Of a DNA stretch of 64,000 nucleotides, positions 9,744-18,813 are shown in pieces. The notes under the pieces are model-generated. The model worked only from the letters and a program-made list of their open reading frames with translations. It did no database searches and was not told the DNA's origin. The DNA comes from JAAYJT01 sp037445555. GTDB taxonomy: Bacteria; Bacteroidota; Bacteroidia; Bacteroidales; JAAYJT01. The position numbers and the translations under genes are program-made. Every line of letters begins with the position of its first letter. Within the stretch, counting starts at the first letter, position 1. The stretch covers positions 62,001 to 126,000 of the forward strand of contig JBBIKG010000003.1 of assembly GCA_037445555.1 (NCBI GenBank), in the 5' to 3' direction.

Positions 9744-11201
9744 TTATTTGAGCCTCCAACCCATGGTTAGCACCAGCGCCTGCCGGTCAAACTTGTTTTC
9801 GGCAACTGGGCTTGTAAAACCATCCGGCACCCAATAGAGGTATGATTTTTCACTCAGGCTGTTCATCCTGTAACCAAAGTCGAAATAATTACGCTTGTTA
9901 CGTATGCCGATCCCAAACGAAGCCTGGTTCATGTAACCATCATTCACTCCCGGTTTGAATGGACTTTCAAAGCTGGCCATCCCCGCCCTCAAATATAACC
10001 CACTCAGGCGAATCTCGCCTCCGAGCCTGATATTATTGGCGGTCCTGTATTTTGTCTTGATTTCATTGTTTTCATCAAAAAACTTGTAGCTGTCCGAATT
10101 GAGTTTGGAGGCTGAATAATCGATAACTTCGTAGTCGGCCGAAACAAAACCAAGTTTTCCAATCTGAAGCATAACACTTCCGATCAGCTTCATGGGAGTG
10201 GTGAGCTCATATTCAAACTGCCCTTCGGGGGCGGATGCTGTGAAGTTCTTGCCGTTATCAAAGTTCGACTTCATTGAATAGTTCCATTTGTCTCTGAGGC
10301 CTGTATAGAACGTAGGTGAATGAAAAGCCAGACCCACCCTGAGCCAGTCTGTGGCCCTGAGTATGGATCCGAGTTTCAGGTTGAATCCTGTTCCCGAAGT
10401 GCGCAGTTCCTCTGATCTTTCAAACGATTTGAAAAAGTAAATAGTGTCTTTATTATCTCTTTCAATAAACGTCGATTCACTGTAATAGTCCACCATAGGT
10501 ATCCCAAGGACAGCACCAAGGTAGAATTTATTGTTGTAGTTACCGCCGATGCCAAAAACCAGTTCATCTATCGACCCCGAAGTGGATCGGGAGATCTGCT
10601 GAAGTACGCCTCCGCGATACACGTCGGCATCGTAATAAAGATTCTTGGTGTCAAAAACCCATATCAGGTCGGTGTCAAAAGCGAGTTTAGTAGTAAACTG
10701 ATCCAGGTTTTTCGAGTCTGTTCCATCGGCCTGGTGCACATAACCTGTTAGCAGACTATTGTTCCGGTTATGCCCTTCGGTGGTAATGCGGTTACTGAAA
10801 TTAGCAAGGCGATTAATGGCTACTCCAAACTGAACCATGTTCCAGCCCGTCTGGTCTTGGCCGGTAGCCATCCCGCGCGAAATTACCACGCCCAGGTTGG
10901 TGAATCCGAGATTGAATCCGCTATCGTCGCGCAGTTGACCAAAATAGGAAGATTCGGTTTTTGAGAGCGAAAACATGGGTGTGAAGTTAAATTCAGACCC
11001 GCGAAATAGCGCCAGACCGGCGGGGTTCACGGAAAGGCCTGAGAAATCAGCCCCAACTGCTCCGATCGCCCCTGAAAGCCCGATATTGCGGGCGGTGCCC
11101 ATCAGGTTAAACTGGGAGTAGCGGAGGGCGTCCTCCTGGTTTTGAGAGTGCAGCTCAATGGCGGACAATATGATGATAAAGATGAAAAATGTTTTTTTCA
11201 T
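9744..11201 (-). CDS. Outer-membrane transport protein, OMPP1/FadL/TodX type
   Basis: Predicted beta-barrel porin for hydrophobic compounds. A signal peptide (MKKTFFIFIIILSAIELHSQ) is followed by a segment with the conserved NPAGLA motif near residue 60, typical of the FadL family in Bacteroidota. The remainder alternates short amphipathic strands rich in Phe, Tyr and Gly and ends with a strand finishing LTMGWRLK, as outer-membrane barrels do. The substrate cannot be inferred. It lies 48 nt downstream of the Tyr-rich lipoprotein gene on the same strand, so the two may be co-expressed in the envelope. Confidence 0.82.
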   Translation of the reverse strand: MKKTFFIFIIILSAIELHSQNQEDALRYSQFNLMGTARNIGLSGAIGAVGADFSGLSVNPAGLALFRGSEFNFTPMFSLSKTESSYFGQLRDDSGFNLGFTNLGVVISRGMATGQDQTGWNMVQFGVAINRLANFSNRITTEGHNRNNSLLTGYVHQADGTDSKNLDQFTTKLAFDTDLIWVFDTKNLYYDADVYRGGVLQQISRSTSGSIDELVFGIGGNYNNKFYLGAVLGIPMVDYYSESTFIERDNKDTIYFFKSFERSEELRTSGTGFNLKLGSILRATDWLRVGLAFHSPTFYTGLRDKWNYSMKSNFDNGKNFTASAPEGQFEYELTTPMKLIGSVMLQIGKLGFVSADYEVIDYSASKLNSDSYKFFDENNEIKTKYRTANNIRLGGEIRLSGLYLRAGMASFESPFKPGVNDGYMNQASFGIGIRNKRNYFDFGYRMNSLSEKSYLYWVPDGFTSPVAENKFDRQALVLTMGWRLK

Positions 11202-11249
11202 GATAGTGTTTTATTGAAGTAAGAACGCAGATGCATTACGATCAAAATG

Positions 11250-12998
11250 TCAGAAACGCCCTCCCCGGCTGCCTGATTCAGAAGACCGGGAGGATTCGTT
11301 GTGCGAACCTGAGCTGCTGCTTGCCGGAGGTGAACTATGTGAAGGAGCGGAATAGTTATTATTAGACCGAGAAGAAGAGTTGTCTTCTCGTGTGCGTGGA
11401 GGGGAAGAATAATTTTCATTTGACCTCGAAGGTGGCGGGCTGCTCTCGCGCCGTGGCTCTGAATAGCTGGGTTCTGACCTTGCCGGCGAACGGGATGGAG
11501 CCGAATAACTGTTGTTGTTTTCACCTTCGCTCCTGCGGATGGGCGCACGGTTTTCGGGTACGGTATATCGGCGGTTGTCAGGAGCAGGCGGTTCGACGCG
11601 ATACGGGTTTTCAGACTGCCTCGGTGTTACCTGCTGGCGTACGGCAGGCCGGGTTTCAACAGGCGTAGTTTCGGCAGGCCGGCTAAATTCCCTGTTGTTG
11701 CGGTAGGCCGGATTGGTGTATTCTTCACTGCTCTGGGGTTTTGTGTAGCGGGGCGACGAATATGGCTGGGGCTGGCGCTGCTGTGACGGTTCCTGGGTTT
11801 CGTTCGACCTGTTAAACTGAGGTTGCTGCTGACGGGCAGCAGGGGTTTCGTACTGATAGTAACGCTGTGTAGGAGTGGCCGGCCTTGATACTCCCTGCTC
11901 GGGCTGCCGGGTGGCAGGATTCTCGCGAATTCCTGACGGTGCATCACCGACAGTACGACCCGATCGTGTGGCCTCATTGTTCATACCTTCGCGTCCGCCA
12001 AACCTGTCGATAGTGCTGGGGTTGGCCCGGTTATCGTCAGGGGTCTGATCTGCAGAAGGCAGACTCCTGTTTCCTCTTGCCTCACCTGTAGCGGGTTGAG
12101 GTGTGCTGAGGTCCACCGTTCGCGACGGGCGTGAAGAAGGCGATTCGATTCGAGTACCACGACCGTTATCATTCAAACTCCTGCCCGATTGTTCGGCTGC
12201 AATGGCTCGTTCATATCTTTCGCCGAAACTCGTCATCCGTGTATTACCTTCACGGCCTCCGATGCCGGTATTGCCGGCAAAACTTACACGAGGACCGTAG
12301 TAGTATGAGTTGCGGTCGCGACTGTTGATATACCAAGAAGAGGTGTTGTAGCCATACCAGTTGTTGTACAGCCCGCTGTAATATCCGCTATAAAACCCCG
12401 TGTTGTATCCCATCCAGTATGAATCATACCAATAGTAGGGGCGTTGCCAGTAGAACATTCCCCAGGTATCGTAGTGGCTTGGATATCCCCAACGGTAATA
12501 ATAACTCCATGGCGATGTGCGCCAGCCAAATCCGTAGTGGAACGACGGATACCAACCGGTGCCAACATAAATGCTCGTTCCCCAGAAGTATGGATCGTAG
12601 TTATACCAGTACAGATTGGTATAGTAGTCGTGATAGTAAGAGTCAAATCCATAGGACCGGTGGAACCTCCGTATGCGGGCAGCATAGGAGTAATCGTAAT
12701 ATCCGCCGTAATAATTGTTTGTTATATATGTATTCGAGCCGTCGGTTGAATAATAACTTTCGGTGCCCGGCGACTGCTGGTTCTCATATACATCACTGAC
12801 CGCCTGTGAAACTGGCTGGGTTTCGGTGGCTGCATAGTCCTGTGGGACAGCTTTTTTGACTTTGACTTCTGTGCGCACAAGTACCGGATCATTTGGAGAG
12901 TAATATACGTCGTCGTAGGTTCCCTGACCGGTATATATCGTGACGCATCCCGTCAGCGCCAACGCTGATGCAAAGCTTAATATTCTCAATGTTCTCAT
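11250..12998 (-). CDS. Tyr/Trp-rich lipoprotein with low-complexity Pro/Ser/Arg tail
   Basis: I do not recognise a family. The protein starts MRTLRILSFASALALTGC, a clear lipoprotein signal with the lipobox Cys at residue 18. Residues of about 80-240 are extremely rich in Tyr, Trp, Gly and Asn. From about 290 to the end it is low-complexity Pro, Ser, Arg, Gln and Asn sequence. I chose the ATG at 12998, preceded by GGGAGGGC, over an in-frame start at 13076 because the lipoprotein signal begins there. It is divergent from proS and upstream of the porin gene. It is probably an envelope or surface protein; a disordered or matrix role is only a guess. Confidence 0.75.
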   Translation of the reverse strand: MRTLRILSFASALALTGCVTIYTGQGTYDDVYYSPNDPVLVRTEVKVKKAVPQDYAATETQPVSQAVSDVYENQQSPGTESYYSTDGSNTYITNNYYGGYYDYSYAARIRRFHRSYGFDSYYHDYYTNLYWYNYDPYFWGTSIYVGTGWYPSFHYGFGWRTSPWSYYYRWGYPSHYDTWGMFYWQRPYYWYDSYWMGYNTGFYSGYYSGLYNNWYGYNTSSWYINSRDRNSYYYGPRVSFAGNTGIGGREGNTRMTSFGERYERAIAAEQSGRSLNDNGRGTRIESPSSRPSRTVDLSTPQPATGEARGNRSLPSADQTPDDNRANPSTIDRFGGREGMNNEATRSGRTVGDAPSGIRENPATRQPEQGVSRPATPTQRYYQYETPAARQQQPQFNRSNETQEPSQQRQPQPYSSPRYTKPQSSEEYTNPAYRNNREFSRPAETTPVETRPAVRQQVTPRQSENPYRVEPPAPDNRRYTVPENRAPIRRSEGENNNSYSAPSRSPARSEPSYSEPRRESSPPPSRSNENYSSPPRTREDNSSSRSNNNYSAPSHSSPPASSSSGSHNESSRSSESGSRGGRF

Positions 12999-13037
12999 AA
13001 TACTGCCCTCCCTGACCGTGTGGATAATTTGATTGGT

Positions 13038-13071
13038 TTTGGCTTTCATGCGAGCTTTATTCTTAATTTTG
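13038..13071 (+). promoter_or_regulatory. Bacteroidota promoter of proS
   Basis: TTTG at 13038-13041, a 22-nt spacer and TAATTTTG at 13064-13071. It lies in the divergent gap, 53 nt before the proS start at 13125. Confidence 0.6.
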
Positions 13072-13124
13072 CGCACGTTTGCTTTTTGTTAAAAAATCAC
13101 AAAATCTGTACCATAATTACTAAA

Positions 13125-14600
13125 ATGGCAAAAGATTTTCCAACGCGGGCCGAAAATTACGCCCAATGGTATAATGACCTGGTAATAAAGGCCGACCTGG
13201 CCGAAAACTCCGCAGTACGGGGTTGCATGGTGATAAAGCCTTACGGATACGCAATCTGGGAAAAAATGCAGGCCACCTTGGATAAGATGTTTAAGGACAC
13301 GGGCCACTCAAATGCGTATTTCCCACTGTTTATTCCTAAATCTTTCTTCAGTCGCGAGGCTAGTCATGTTGAGGGATTCGCCAAGGAATGTGCGGTCGTC
13401 ACACATTACCGGCTTAAGAGCAATCCCGACGGAAAAGGTGTAGTTGTGGACGAAGAGGCTCGTCTTGAAGAAGAACTGATCATCAGGCCAACTTCCGAGA
13501 CTATCATCTGGGATACCTATCGTAACTGGATACAATCCTACCGCGACTTGCCTCTGCTAATCAACCAGTGGGCCAATGTGGTAAGGTGGGAGATGCGAAC
13601 CAGGCTGTTTTTACGCACTGCCGAGTTTTTATGGCAGGAGGGCCATACCGCGCATGCCACTAGCGAAGAGGCAATTGCCGAAACCGAAAAGATACTTGAT
13701 GTTTATGGTGATTTCGCTGAAAAATGGATGGCTGTACCTGTTCTCAAGGGATGCAAATCACCCAACGAACGTTTTGCGGGAGCCGTTGAAACCTATTGTA
13801 TCGAAGCGTTGATGCAGGATGGAAAAGCTCTGCAGGCCGGTACTTCTCATTTCCTTGGGCAAAACTTTGCGAAAGCTTTTGATGTGAAGTTTCTGAATCA
13901 TAATAACCAGCTCGACTATGTGTGGGCTACCTCGTGGGGCGTTTCAACCCGGCTCGTCGGAGGCCTTATCATGGCACATTCTGATGATAACGGACTGGTT
14001 TTGCCTCCAAAACTTGCCCCAATTCAGGTAGTAATTGTTCCAATTTATAAAAAGCCCGAGCAATTGTCTGCTATCAGTGAAATGGCCCTTGCGATCAGAA
14101 AAAGCCTTGAAAAACATGGTATTTCAGTCAAATACGACGATCGTGACACGTTTACACCTGGTTGGAAATTCAACGAATATGAATTCAAGGGTGTTCCGGT
14201 AAGGCTGGCAATTGGCCCGCGCGACCTTCAAAACGGCACCGTCGAGGTCGCCCGACGCGACACGCTCGAAAAGTCAATTTATCAACTGACCGATATCGAA
14301 ACGAAAGTGTTGAACCTTCTCGATCAGATTCAGGAAAATCTGTTTCAGAAAGCCTTGTCATTCAGAGAAAACAACACACATTCAGTGGATACATGGAAAG
14401 ACTTTGTGGATACGATCGAAAACAAGGGCGGATTCGTTCTTGCGCATTGGGATGGTACTCCCGGCACAGAGCAGAAAATCAAGGAAGAGACCAAGGCTAC
14501 TATTCGCGTCATACCCATCGATGCTAAACCCGAGCCTGGCAAATGCATCTATACAGGAAACCCCTCCGAAAAACGAGTGGTTTTTGCCCGCGCCTATTAA
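13125..14600 (+). CDS. proS: Proline-tRNA ligase, short archaeal/eukaryote-like type
   Basis: Charges tRNA-Pro with proline. The 491-residue protein starts MAKDFPTRAENYAQWYNDL and shows class II motif 2 with RWEMRTRLFLRTAEFLWQEG near residues 150-170. It lacks the long editing insertion of the usual bacterial enzyme and has the C-terminal extension of the archaeal-like form, ending in a Tyr. An in-frame start at 13020 exists, but the conserved N-terminus and the promoter at 13064-13071 favour 13125. mazG follows after 34 nt. Confidence 0.95.
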   Translation: MAKDFPTRAENYAQWYNDLVIKADLAENSAVRGCMVIKPYGYAIWEKMQATLDKMFKDTGHSNAYFPLFIPKSFFSREASHVEGFAKECAVVTHYRLKSNPDGKGVVVDEEARLEEELIIRPTSETIIWDTYRNWIQSYRDLPLLINQWANVVRWEMRTRLFLRTAEFLWQEGHTAHATSEEAIAETEKILDVYGDFAEKWMAVPVLKGCKSPNERFAGAVETYCIEALMQDGKALQAGTSHFLGQNFAKAFDVKFLNHNNQLDYVWATSWGVSTRLVGGLIMAHSDDNGLVLPPKLAPIQVVIVPIYKKPEQLSAISEMALAIRKSLEKHGISVKYDDRDTFTPGWKFNEYEFKGVPVRLAIGPRDLQNGTVEVARRDTLEKSIYQLTDIETKVLNLLDQIQENLFQKALSFRENNTHSVDTWKDFVDTIENKGGFVLAHWDGTPGTEQKIKEETKATIRVIPIDAKPEPGKCIYTGNPSEKRVVFARAY

Positions 14601-14634
14601 TAATCCGATATTGTAACCATATTACCCGGATCTC

Positions 14635-15402
14635 ATGCATCCTGCTTTACCTGCCTTTGAGCGACTGCTCCAAATCATGGACGATTTGAGGGATAAGTGC
14701 CCCTGGGACAAAAGTCAGACTCTCGAATCGCTGAGGTATCTTACTATCGAAGAAACGTATGAGCTGTCGGATGCCATACTCGAAGGCAACCTTAAGGCCA
14801 TCAGCGGAGAGCTTGGCGACCTGTTGCTGCACATCGTCTTTTATGCCAGGATAGGTCAGGAAAAACAAGCCTTTGATATCAAAGAGGTCATTGAGAAGAT
14901 CAACGACAAACTCATTCACCGTCATCCGCATATCTACAGCGATGTGCAGGCGGATAATGCTGAACAGGTAAAAAGCAACTGGGAGCGTATCAAGCTGCAC
15001 GAAGGCAATAAATCGGTATTGGGTGGTGTTCCGCAGTCGCTGCCAGCTATGGTAAAGTCCTATCGCATACAGGAAAAGGCCCGCGGAGTGGGATTTGACT
15101 GGGAAGAGCCCTGTCAGGTATGGGACAAGGTAATGGAAGAAGCCAAGGAACTGAGGGAAGCTTTAGATTCGGGCGATGCTGCCAAAAGAGAAGACGAATT
15201 CGGCGACTTGCTCTTTGCCCTGGTAAACTTTGCAAGGTTTGTGGGTGTAAACCCCGAAGATGCGCTGGAGCGGACCAATAAAAAATTCATCAAACGCTTC
15301 ACCTATCTTGAGGAACAGGCAAGGCTGAGCGGTAAGTCGCTTAAGGACATGACTCTGGGCGAGATGGATGTGTTCTGGAATCAGGCCAAAAACGGAGAAT
15401 AA
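14635..15402 (+). CDS. mazG: Nucleoside triphosphate pyrophosphohydrolase MazG
   Basis: Hydrolyses (d)NTPs to monophosphates and pyrophosphate, probably cleaning up abnormal nucleotides. At 255 residues it holds two MazG domains. The first has the EETYEL metal-binding motif followed by ELGDLLLH (residues 38-70). The second has EEAKELREAL followed by EFGDLLFAL (residues 167-200). This tandem arrangement matches E. coli MazG. It follows proS on the same strand and converges on manA with only 9 nt between the stops. Confidence 0.95.
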   Translation: MHPALPAFERLLQIMDDLRDKCPWDKSQTLESLRYLTIEETYELSDAILEGNLKAISGELGDLLLHIVFYARIGQEKQAFDIKEVIEKINDKLIHRHPHIYSDVQADNAEQVKSNWERIKLHEGNKSVLGGVPQSLPAMVKSYRIQEKARGVGFDWEEPCQVWDKVMEEAKELREALDSGDAAKREDEFGDLLFALVNFARFVGVNPEDALERTNKKFIKRFTYLEEQARLSGKSLKDMTLGEMDVFWNQAKNGE

Positions 15403-15411
15403 TCCTGTAAA

Positions 15412-16416
15412 TCAAAGATTACTGTTCTCTACGGAGCTTTCATTCATCGAAATCTCTAAAATACGAACTTCATTTACGGGTATGATTTGTATTTCATCGA
15501 GCGATGCAGGGATGAGCACGCATCGGCCTGTTTGTATTTTAGCGCAGCCTGCGTCTGAAACAATGTCGGCGCTGCCGCCTATACAAAGGTAGATGACGAA
15601 AGAACCTAGATGCTCATAGTTCTTGAATGTTGAGCTCGTCAGGTGCAGGACACTGACCCGAAACGGGCTGCCGGATGGACTGATTACGGATGTCGCATCT
15701 GTGCGAGGAATGACCTGATGTGCCCCCGGAGCTGAAAAATCGATCACCTCAAGGGCTTGCTCCAGATGAAGTTCACGTTTGCTGGCTAAAGAACCCTGTC
15801 GGTCCCAGTCAAATATCCTGAAGGTATCATCAGAGGCCATCTGTATTTCGGCCAGAACAATTCCCGGCCCCAGTGCGTGGATGCAGCCGGCAGGAATGTA
15901 AAACACATCACCCGCAGTGACTTTTTGTTTCTTCAGCACCATTCCGAGTTTGTCGGCTTGCAGGTGGCTCAAAAAGTAATCACGATCAACCCCGGGGTTC
16001 AAACCGATGAAAAGTTCAGATTGCGGATCGGCGTCCAGAACATACCAAAGTTCGCTCTTGGGCAGGGACAGATTATGGCAATTCGTATATTTTTGATCGG
16101 GATGCACCTGTACTGAGAGCCACTCACGCGTGTCGAGCAGCTTGATCAGCATAGGGAATGTATCTCCGAAGGATTTATAAACCTTTTCCCCCAGCAGGTC
16201 ATCCATGTAAATTTCCGTCAGTTCCTTAAGGGTGTTACCCTTCAGCCAACCCGTAGCTGCCAGTGAATGATTGCCCGGCAAAGCGGAAAGCAACCATGCT
16301 TCACCGCAGTTACTCAGGCTGCCGAGATTCAAACCAAATTTTGTATTAAGTTTATTACCACCCCAGACTTTTTCTTTGAAAATCGGGCGAAAGGAAAGCG
16401 GATACAGCTTACTCAT
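15412..16416 (-). CDS. manA: Mannose-6-phosphate isomerase, class I
   Basis: Interconverts fructose-6-phosphate and mannose-6-phosphate, feeding GDP-mannose for glycans. Zinc ligands can be placed: Q103 and H105 (VQVHPD), E122 (KSELWYV) and a His at residue 180 (GCIHALGPG). The N-terminal motif KVWGG near residue 16 is typical. The 334-residue length fits the short class I enzymes of Bacteroidota and Firmicutes. No mannose pathway neighbours are in view. Confidence 0.93.
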   Translation of the reverse strand: MSKLYPLSFRPIFKEKVWGGNKLNTKFGLNLGSLSNCGEAWLLSALPGNHSLAATGWLKGNTLKELTEIYMDDLLGEKVYKSFGDTFPMLIKLLDTREWLSVQVHPDQKYTNCHNLSLPKSELWYVLDADPQSELFIGLNPGVDRDYFLSHLQADKLGMVLKKQKVTAGDVFYIPAGCIHALGPGIVLAEIQMASDDTFRIFDWDRQGSLASKRELHLEQALEVIDFSAPGAHQVIPRTDATSVISPSGSPFRVSVLHLTSSTFKNYEHLGSFVIYLCIGGSADIVSDAGCAKIQTGRCVLIPASLDEIQIIPVNEVRILEISMNESSVENSNL

Positions 16417-16532
16417 AGAGAATATATAAAATCTGAGCTAAAATAGGTTATTTTATTCACAGGCCAGTCACCATTGACAACCTCCTACAAACTCATGTGG
16501 CAACAGACACCGAGGATAAAGCCTAAAATGCC

Positions 16533-16540
16533 TACTTTTG
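16533..16540 (+). promoter_or_regulatory. Bacteroidota -7 box touching the lipA start
   Basis: TACTTTTG ends only 4 nt before the lipA ATG at 16545. If used, transcription would start at or next to the A of the start codon. No TTTG is seen at -33. Confidence 0.45.
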
Positions 16541-16544
16541 CGCC

Positions 16545-17417
16545 ATGAAGAGTAACAGTCCGGAGCCATATAAACGCTCTACACATCGTAAACCTGATTG
16601 GCTGAAAATTAAGCTGCCTTCGGGAGAAGCCTACCGCCATGTTAAGCACATTGTGGATGGCCACTCCCTGCACACTATTTGCAGCAGCGGCAACTGCCCG
16701 AATATGGGCGAATGCTGGGGGAACGGTACGGCTACTTTCATGATACTTGGAGAGATTTGCACAAGATCATGCAGGTTTTGTGCCACCCGTACAGGCCAAC
16801 CACTGCCTGCGGATGAACTGGAACCTGCGCGGGTAGCCGAATCAGTCAGGCTGATGGGATTAAAGCACTGCGTAATCACTTCCGTCGACCGGGATGACCT
16901 GCCCGATGGTGGAGCGGAAATATGGGCAAAAACGATTCGTGCCGTCCGTGATGTAAATCCACATAGCACCATCGAGGTACTTTTGCCCGACTTTGCTGGA
17001 AATTTGGTGCACCTTGATCTTGTACTAGACGAAATGCCCGACATTATTGCGCACAATCTTGAAACCGTACGAAGACTGACCCCGGTTGTCAGAAGCGCAG
17101 CAAGCTACGACCGAAGCCTGACAGTGTTGAACCATATTCACCAGTGTGGCCTGATTGTAAAATCAGGTATAATGGTTGGGTTAGGTGAAAAATCTGAAGA
17201 AGTGATGCAAACTATGGATGATTTGAGAGCTGCAGGTTGCCAGATTCTTACCATAGGGCAGTATCTGCAGCCAAGCCGGAAACACCTACCGGTGGAAGAG
17301 TACATACATCCCGACACCTTTGCCTGCTATAAGTCAGCGGCAGTTTCCAAAGGATTCAGGAAAGTGGAAAGCAACCCCTTGGTGCGATCTTCCTATCATG
17401 CAGAAGATATAGCGTAA
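16545..17417 (+). CDS. lipA: Lipoyl synthase
   Basis: Radical SAM enzyme that inserts two sulfurs into protein-bound octanoyl groups to make lipoate for 2-oxoacid dehydrogenases and the glycine cleavage system. The auxiliary iron-sulfur cluster ligands are C46, C51 and C57 (CSSGNCPNMGEC). The radical SAM ligands are C72, C76 and C79 (CTRSCRFC). The length of 290 residues is normal. lipB follows after about 20 nt in the same direction, so both steps of lipoate synthesis are encoded together. Confidence 0.97.
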   Translation: MKSNSPEPYKRSTHRKPDWLKIKLPSGEAYRHVKHIVDGHSLHTICSSGNCPNMGECWGNGTATFMILGEICTRSCRFCATRTGQPLPADELEPARVAESVRLMGLKHCVITSVDRDDLPDGGAEIWAKTIRAVRDVNPHSTIEVLLPDFAGNLVHLDLVLDEMPDIIAHNLETVRRLTPVVRSAASYDRSLTVLNHIHQCGLIVKSGIMVGLGEKSEEVMQTMDDLRAAGCQILTIGQYLQPSRKHLPVEEYIHPDTFACYKSAAVSKGFRKVESNPLVRSSYHAEDIA

Positions 17418-17437
17418 CAGCTGACTATTGCTTGAAT

Positions 17438-18154
17438 ATGAGTACGGTAAACAATCGGAATAAAGTCATCTATAAAGATCTTGGTATAATCGCCTACAAA
17501 AATGCCTGGGATTATCAGCGCGAACTTTTTGATGATATCTGCCGGTTGAAACTTCAGCCAGGTTACGAAACCGGCGAAGATCTGACAACCCCAAATTTCC
17601 TGTTGTTTTGTGAACATCCCCATGTCTACACTCTGGGGAAAAGCGGTTCGGAACAGAACCTGCTGGTTGATTTCATCCAGCTTCAGGCAAAGAATGCCGA
17701 ATTTTTCCATATTGATCGTGGCGGAGATATTACCTACCACGGCCCTGGCCAGATTGTCGGATACCCTATACTAAACCTCGAGTATTTTGTCACCGGCGTT
17801 CGCGACTACATATACAGACTTGAAGAAAGTATCATTCTGTTTTTGGATCATTTTGGTTTAATGGCTACTCGCCTGGAAGGTGCTACCGGAGTGTGGCTGG
17901 ATGTTGATACTCCGCTGGTAAGAAAAATTTGTGCCATCGGGGTACGCACTAGCCGATGGGTGAGTATGCACGGTTTTGCCCTTAATGTGAACACCAACCT
18001 TGAATACTTTAATTACATAAATCCTTGCGGGTTTACCGATAAAAGTGTTACTTCGATGGAAAAAGAGCTTGGTCGGCAACTCGATTATGAATACGCCAAA
18101 GCAATTCTTAAAGATAAAATTGCCGCGGTATTCGGAATGGAAATTGTGGTTTGA
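17438..18154 (+). CDS. lipB: Octanoyltransferase
   Basis: Transfers octanoate from acyl carrier protein to lipoyl domains, the step before LipA. Typical motifs are CEHPHVYTLGKSG near residue 56, RGGDITYHGPGQIVGYP near 90, the catalytic Lys region RKICAIGVR near 162 and the catalytic Cys in NPCGF near 197. I chose the ATG at 17438 over a TTG at 17432. The protein is 238 residues. It probably shares a message with lipA. Confidence 0.96.
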   Translation: MSTVNNRNKVIYKDLGIIAYKNAWDYQRELFDDICRLKLQPGYETGEDLTTPNFLLFCEHPHVYTLGKSGSEQNLLVDFIQLQAKNAEFFHIDRGGDITYHGPGQIVGYPILNLEYFVTGVRDYIYRLEESIILFLDHFGLMATRLEGATGVWLDVDTPLVRKICAIGVRTSRWVSMHGFALNVNTNLEYFNYINPCGFTDKSVTSMEKELGRQLDYEYAKAILKDKIAAVFGMEIVV

Positions 18155-18189
18155 CATATGGATGAACACCTGAAAACTTATAAACCAAT

Positions 18190-18813
18190 ATGACAATTGC
18201 AACTAGCCAAATAAAGACAATATGTGTTTTCTGCGGATCAAGTACCGGAAGGGGAGATTCCTATGCGCAGCATGCGCGCCTGCTGGGCCATGCCATAGCA
18301 CAAAGCGGATGCGATCTGGTATACGGAGGCAGTAACATAGGCCTTATGCGAATACTTGCTGACACTGTGATGGCTGGAGGAAGAAAGGTAACCGGAGTGA
18401 TGCCGCATGGATTGGCCCAAAAAGAAATTGTTCACGTAGGGCTGCATGAGCTGCATAGGGTTGAAACAATGCACCAACGAAAAGCCCTGATGGCCGAACT
18501 TTCCGACGCCTTCATCGCCATGCCGGGCGGTATTGGTACCCTGGATGAAATCTTCGAAATCCTATCGTGGAATCAGCTGGATATCATCGACAAGCCCGCA
18601 GCCATCTACAATGTCGAAGGGTACTTTAACCACCTGCTCACATTCCTCGATCATACCGTCAATGAGAAATTCGTCAGAACCGAACATAGATCAAACCTGC
18701 TTATTGATGACGATGCCGTTCGCCTCATTGAACGCTTACAAGATTTCGTTCCGACCCGCCCACCCAGCAAATGGGTTGATGAACTCATCACTGCTACCAA
18801 CCGGTTGGTTTAA
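18190..18813 (+). CDS. LOG-family (TIGR00730) nucleotide phosphoribohydrolase
   Basis: Rossmann-fold protein of the lysine-decarboxylase-like/LOG family. Characterised members hydrolyse cytokinin riboside or other nucleoside 5'-monophosphates to free base and ribose-5-phosphate. The signature PGGIGTLDE is at residues 112-120, preceded by the FCGSSTGRG nucleotide loop near 14 and YGGSNIGLM near 45. The 207-residue length is normal. Its stop overlaps the next ATG by one base, tying it to the kinase and deaminase genes downstream and suggesting a role in nucleotide turnover. Confidence 0.9.
   Translation: MTIATSQIKTICVFCGSSTGRGDSYAQHARLLGHAIAQSGCDLVYGGSNIGLMRILADTVMAGGRKVTGVMPHGLAQKEIVHVGLHELHRVETMHQRKALMAELSDAFIAMPGGIGTLDEIFEILSWNQLDIIDKPAAIYNVEGYFNHLLTFLDHTVNEKFVRTEHRSNLLIDDDAVRLIERLQDFVPTRPPSKWVDELITATNRLV

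Noticed and set aside
11390..12799. Several open frames of 60-130 residues on both strands inside the Tyr-rich lipoprotein gene
   Set aside because: They are by-products of the skewed codon use of the lipoprotein. None has a signal, domain or start context.
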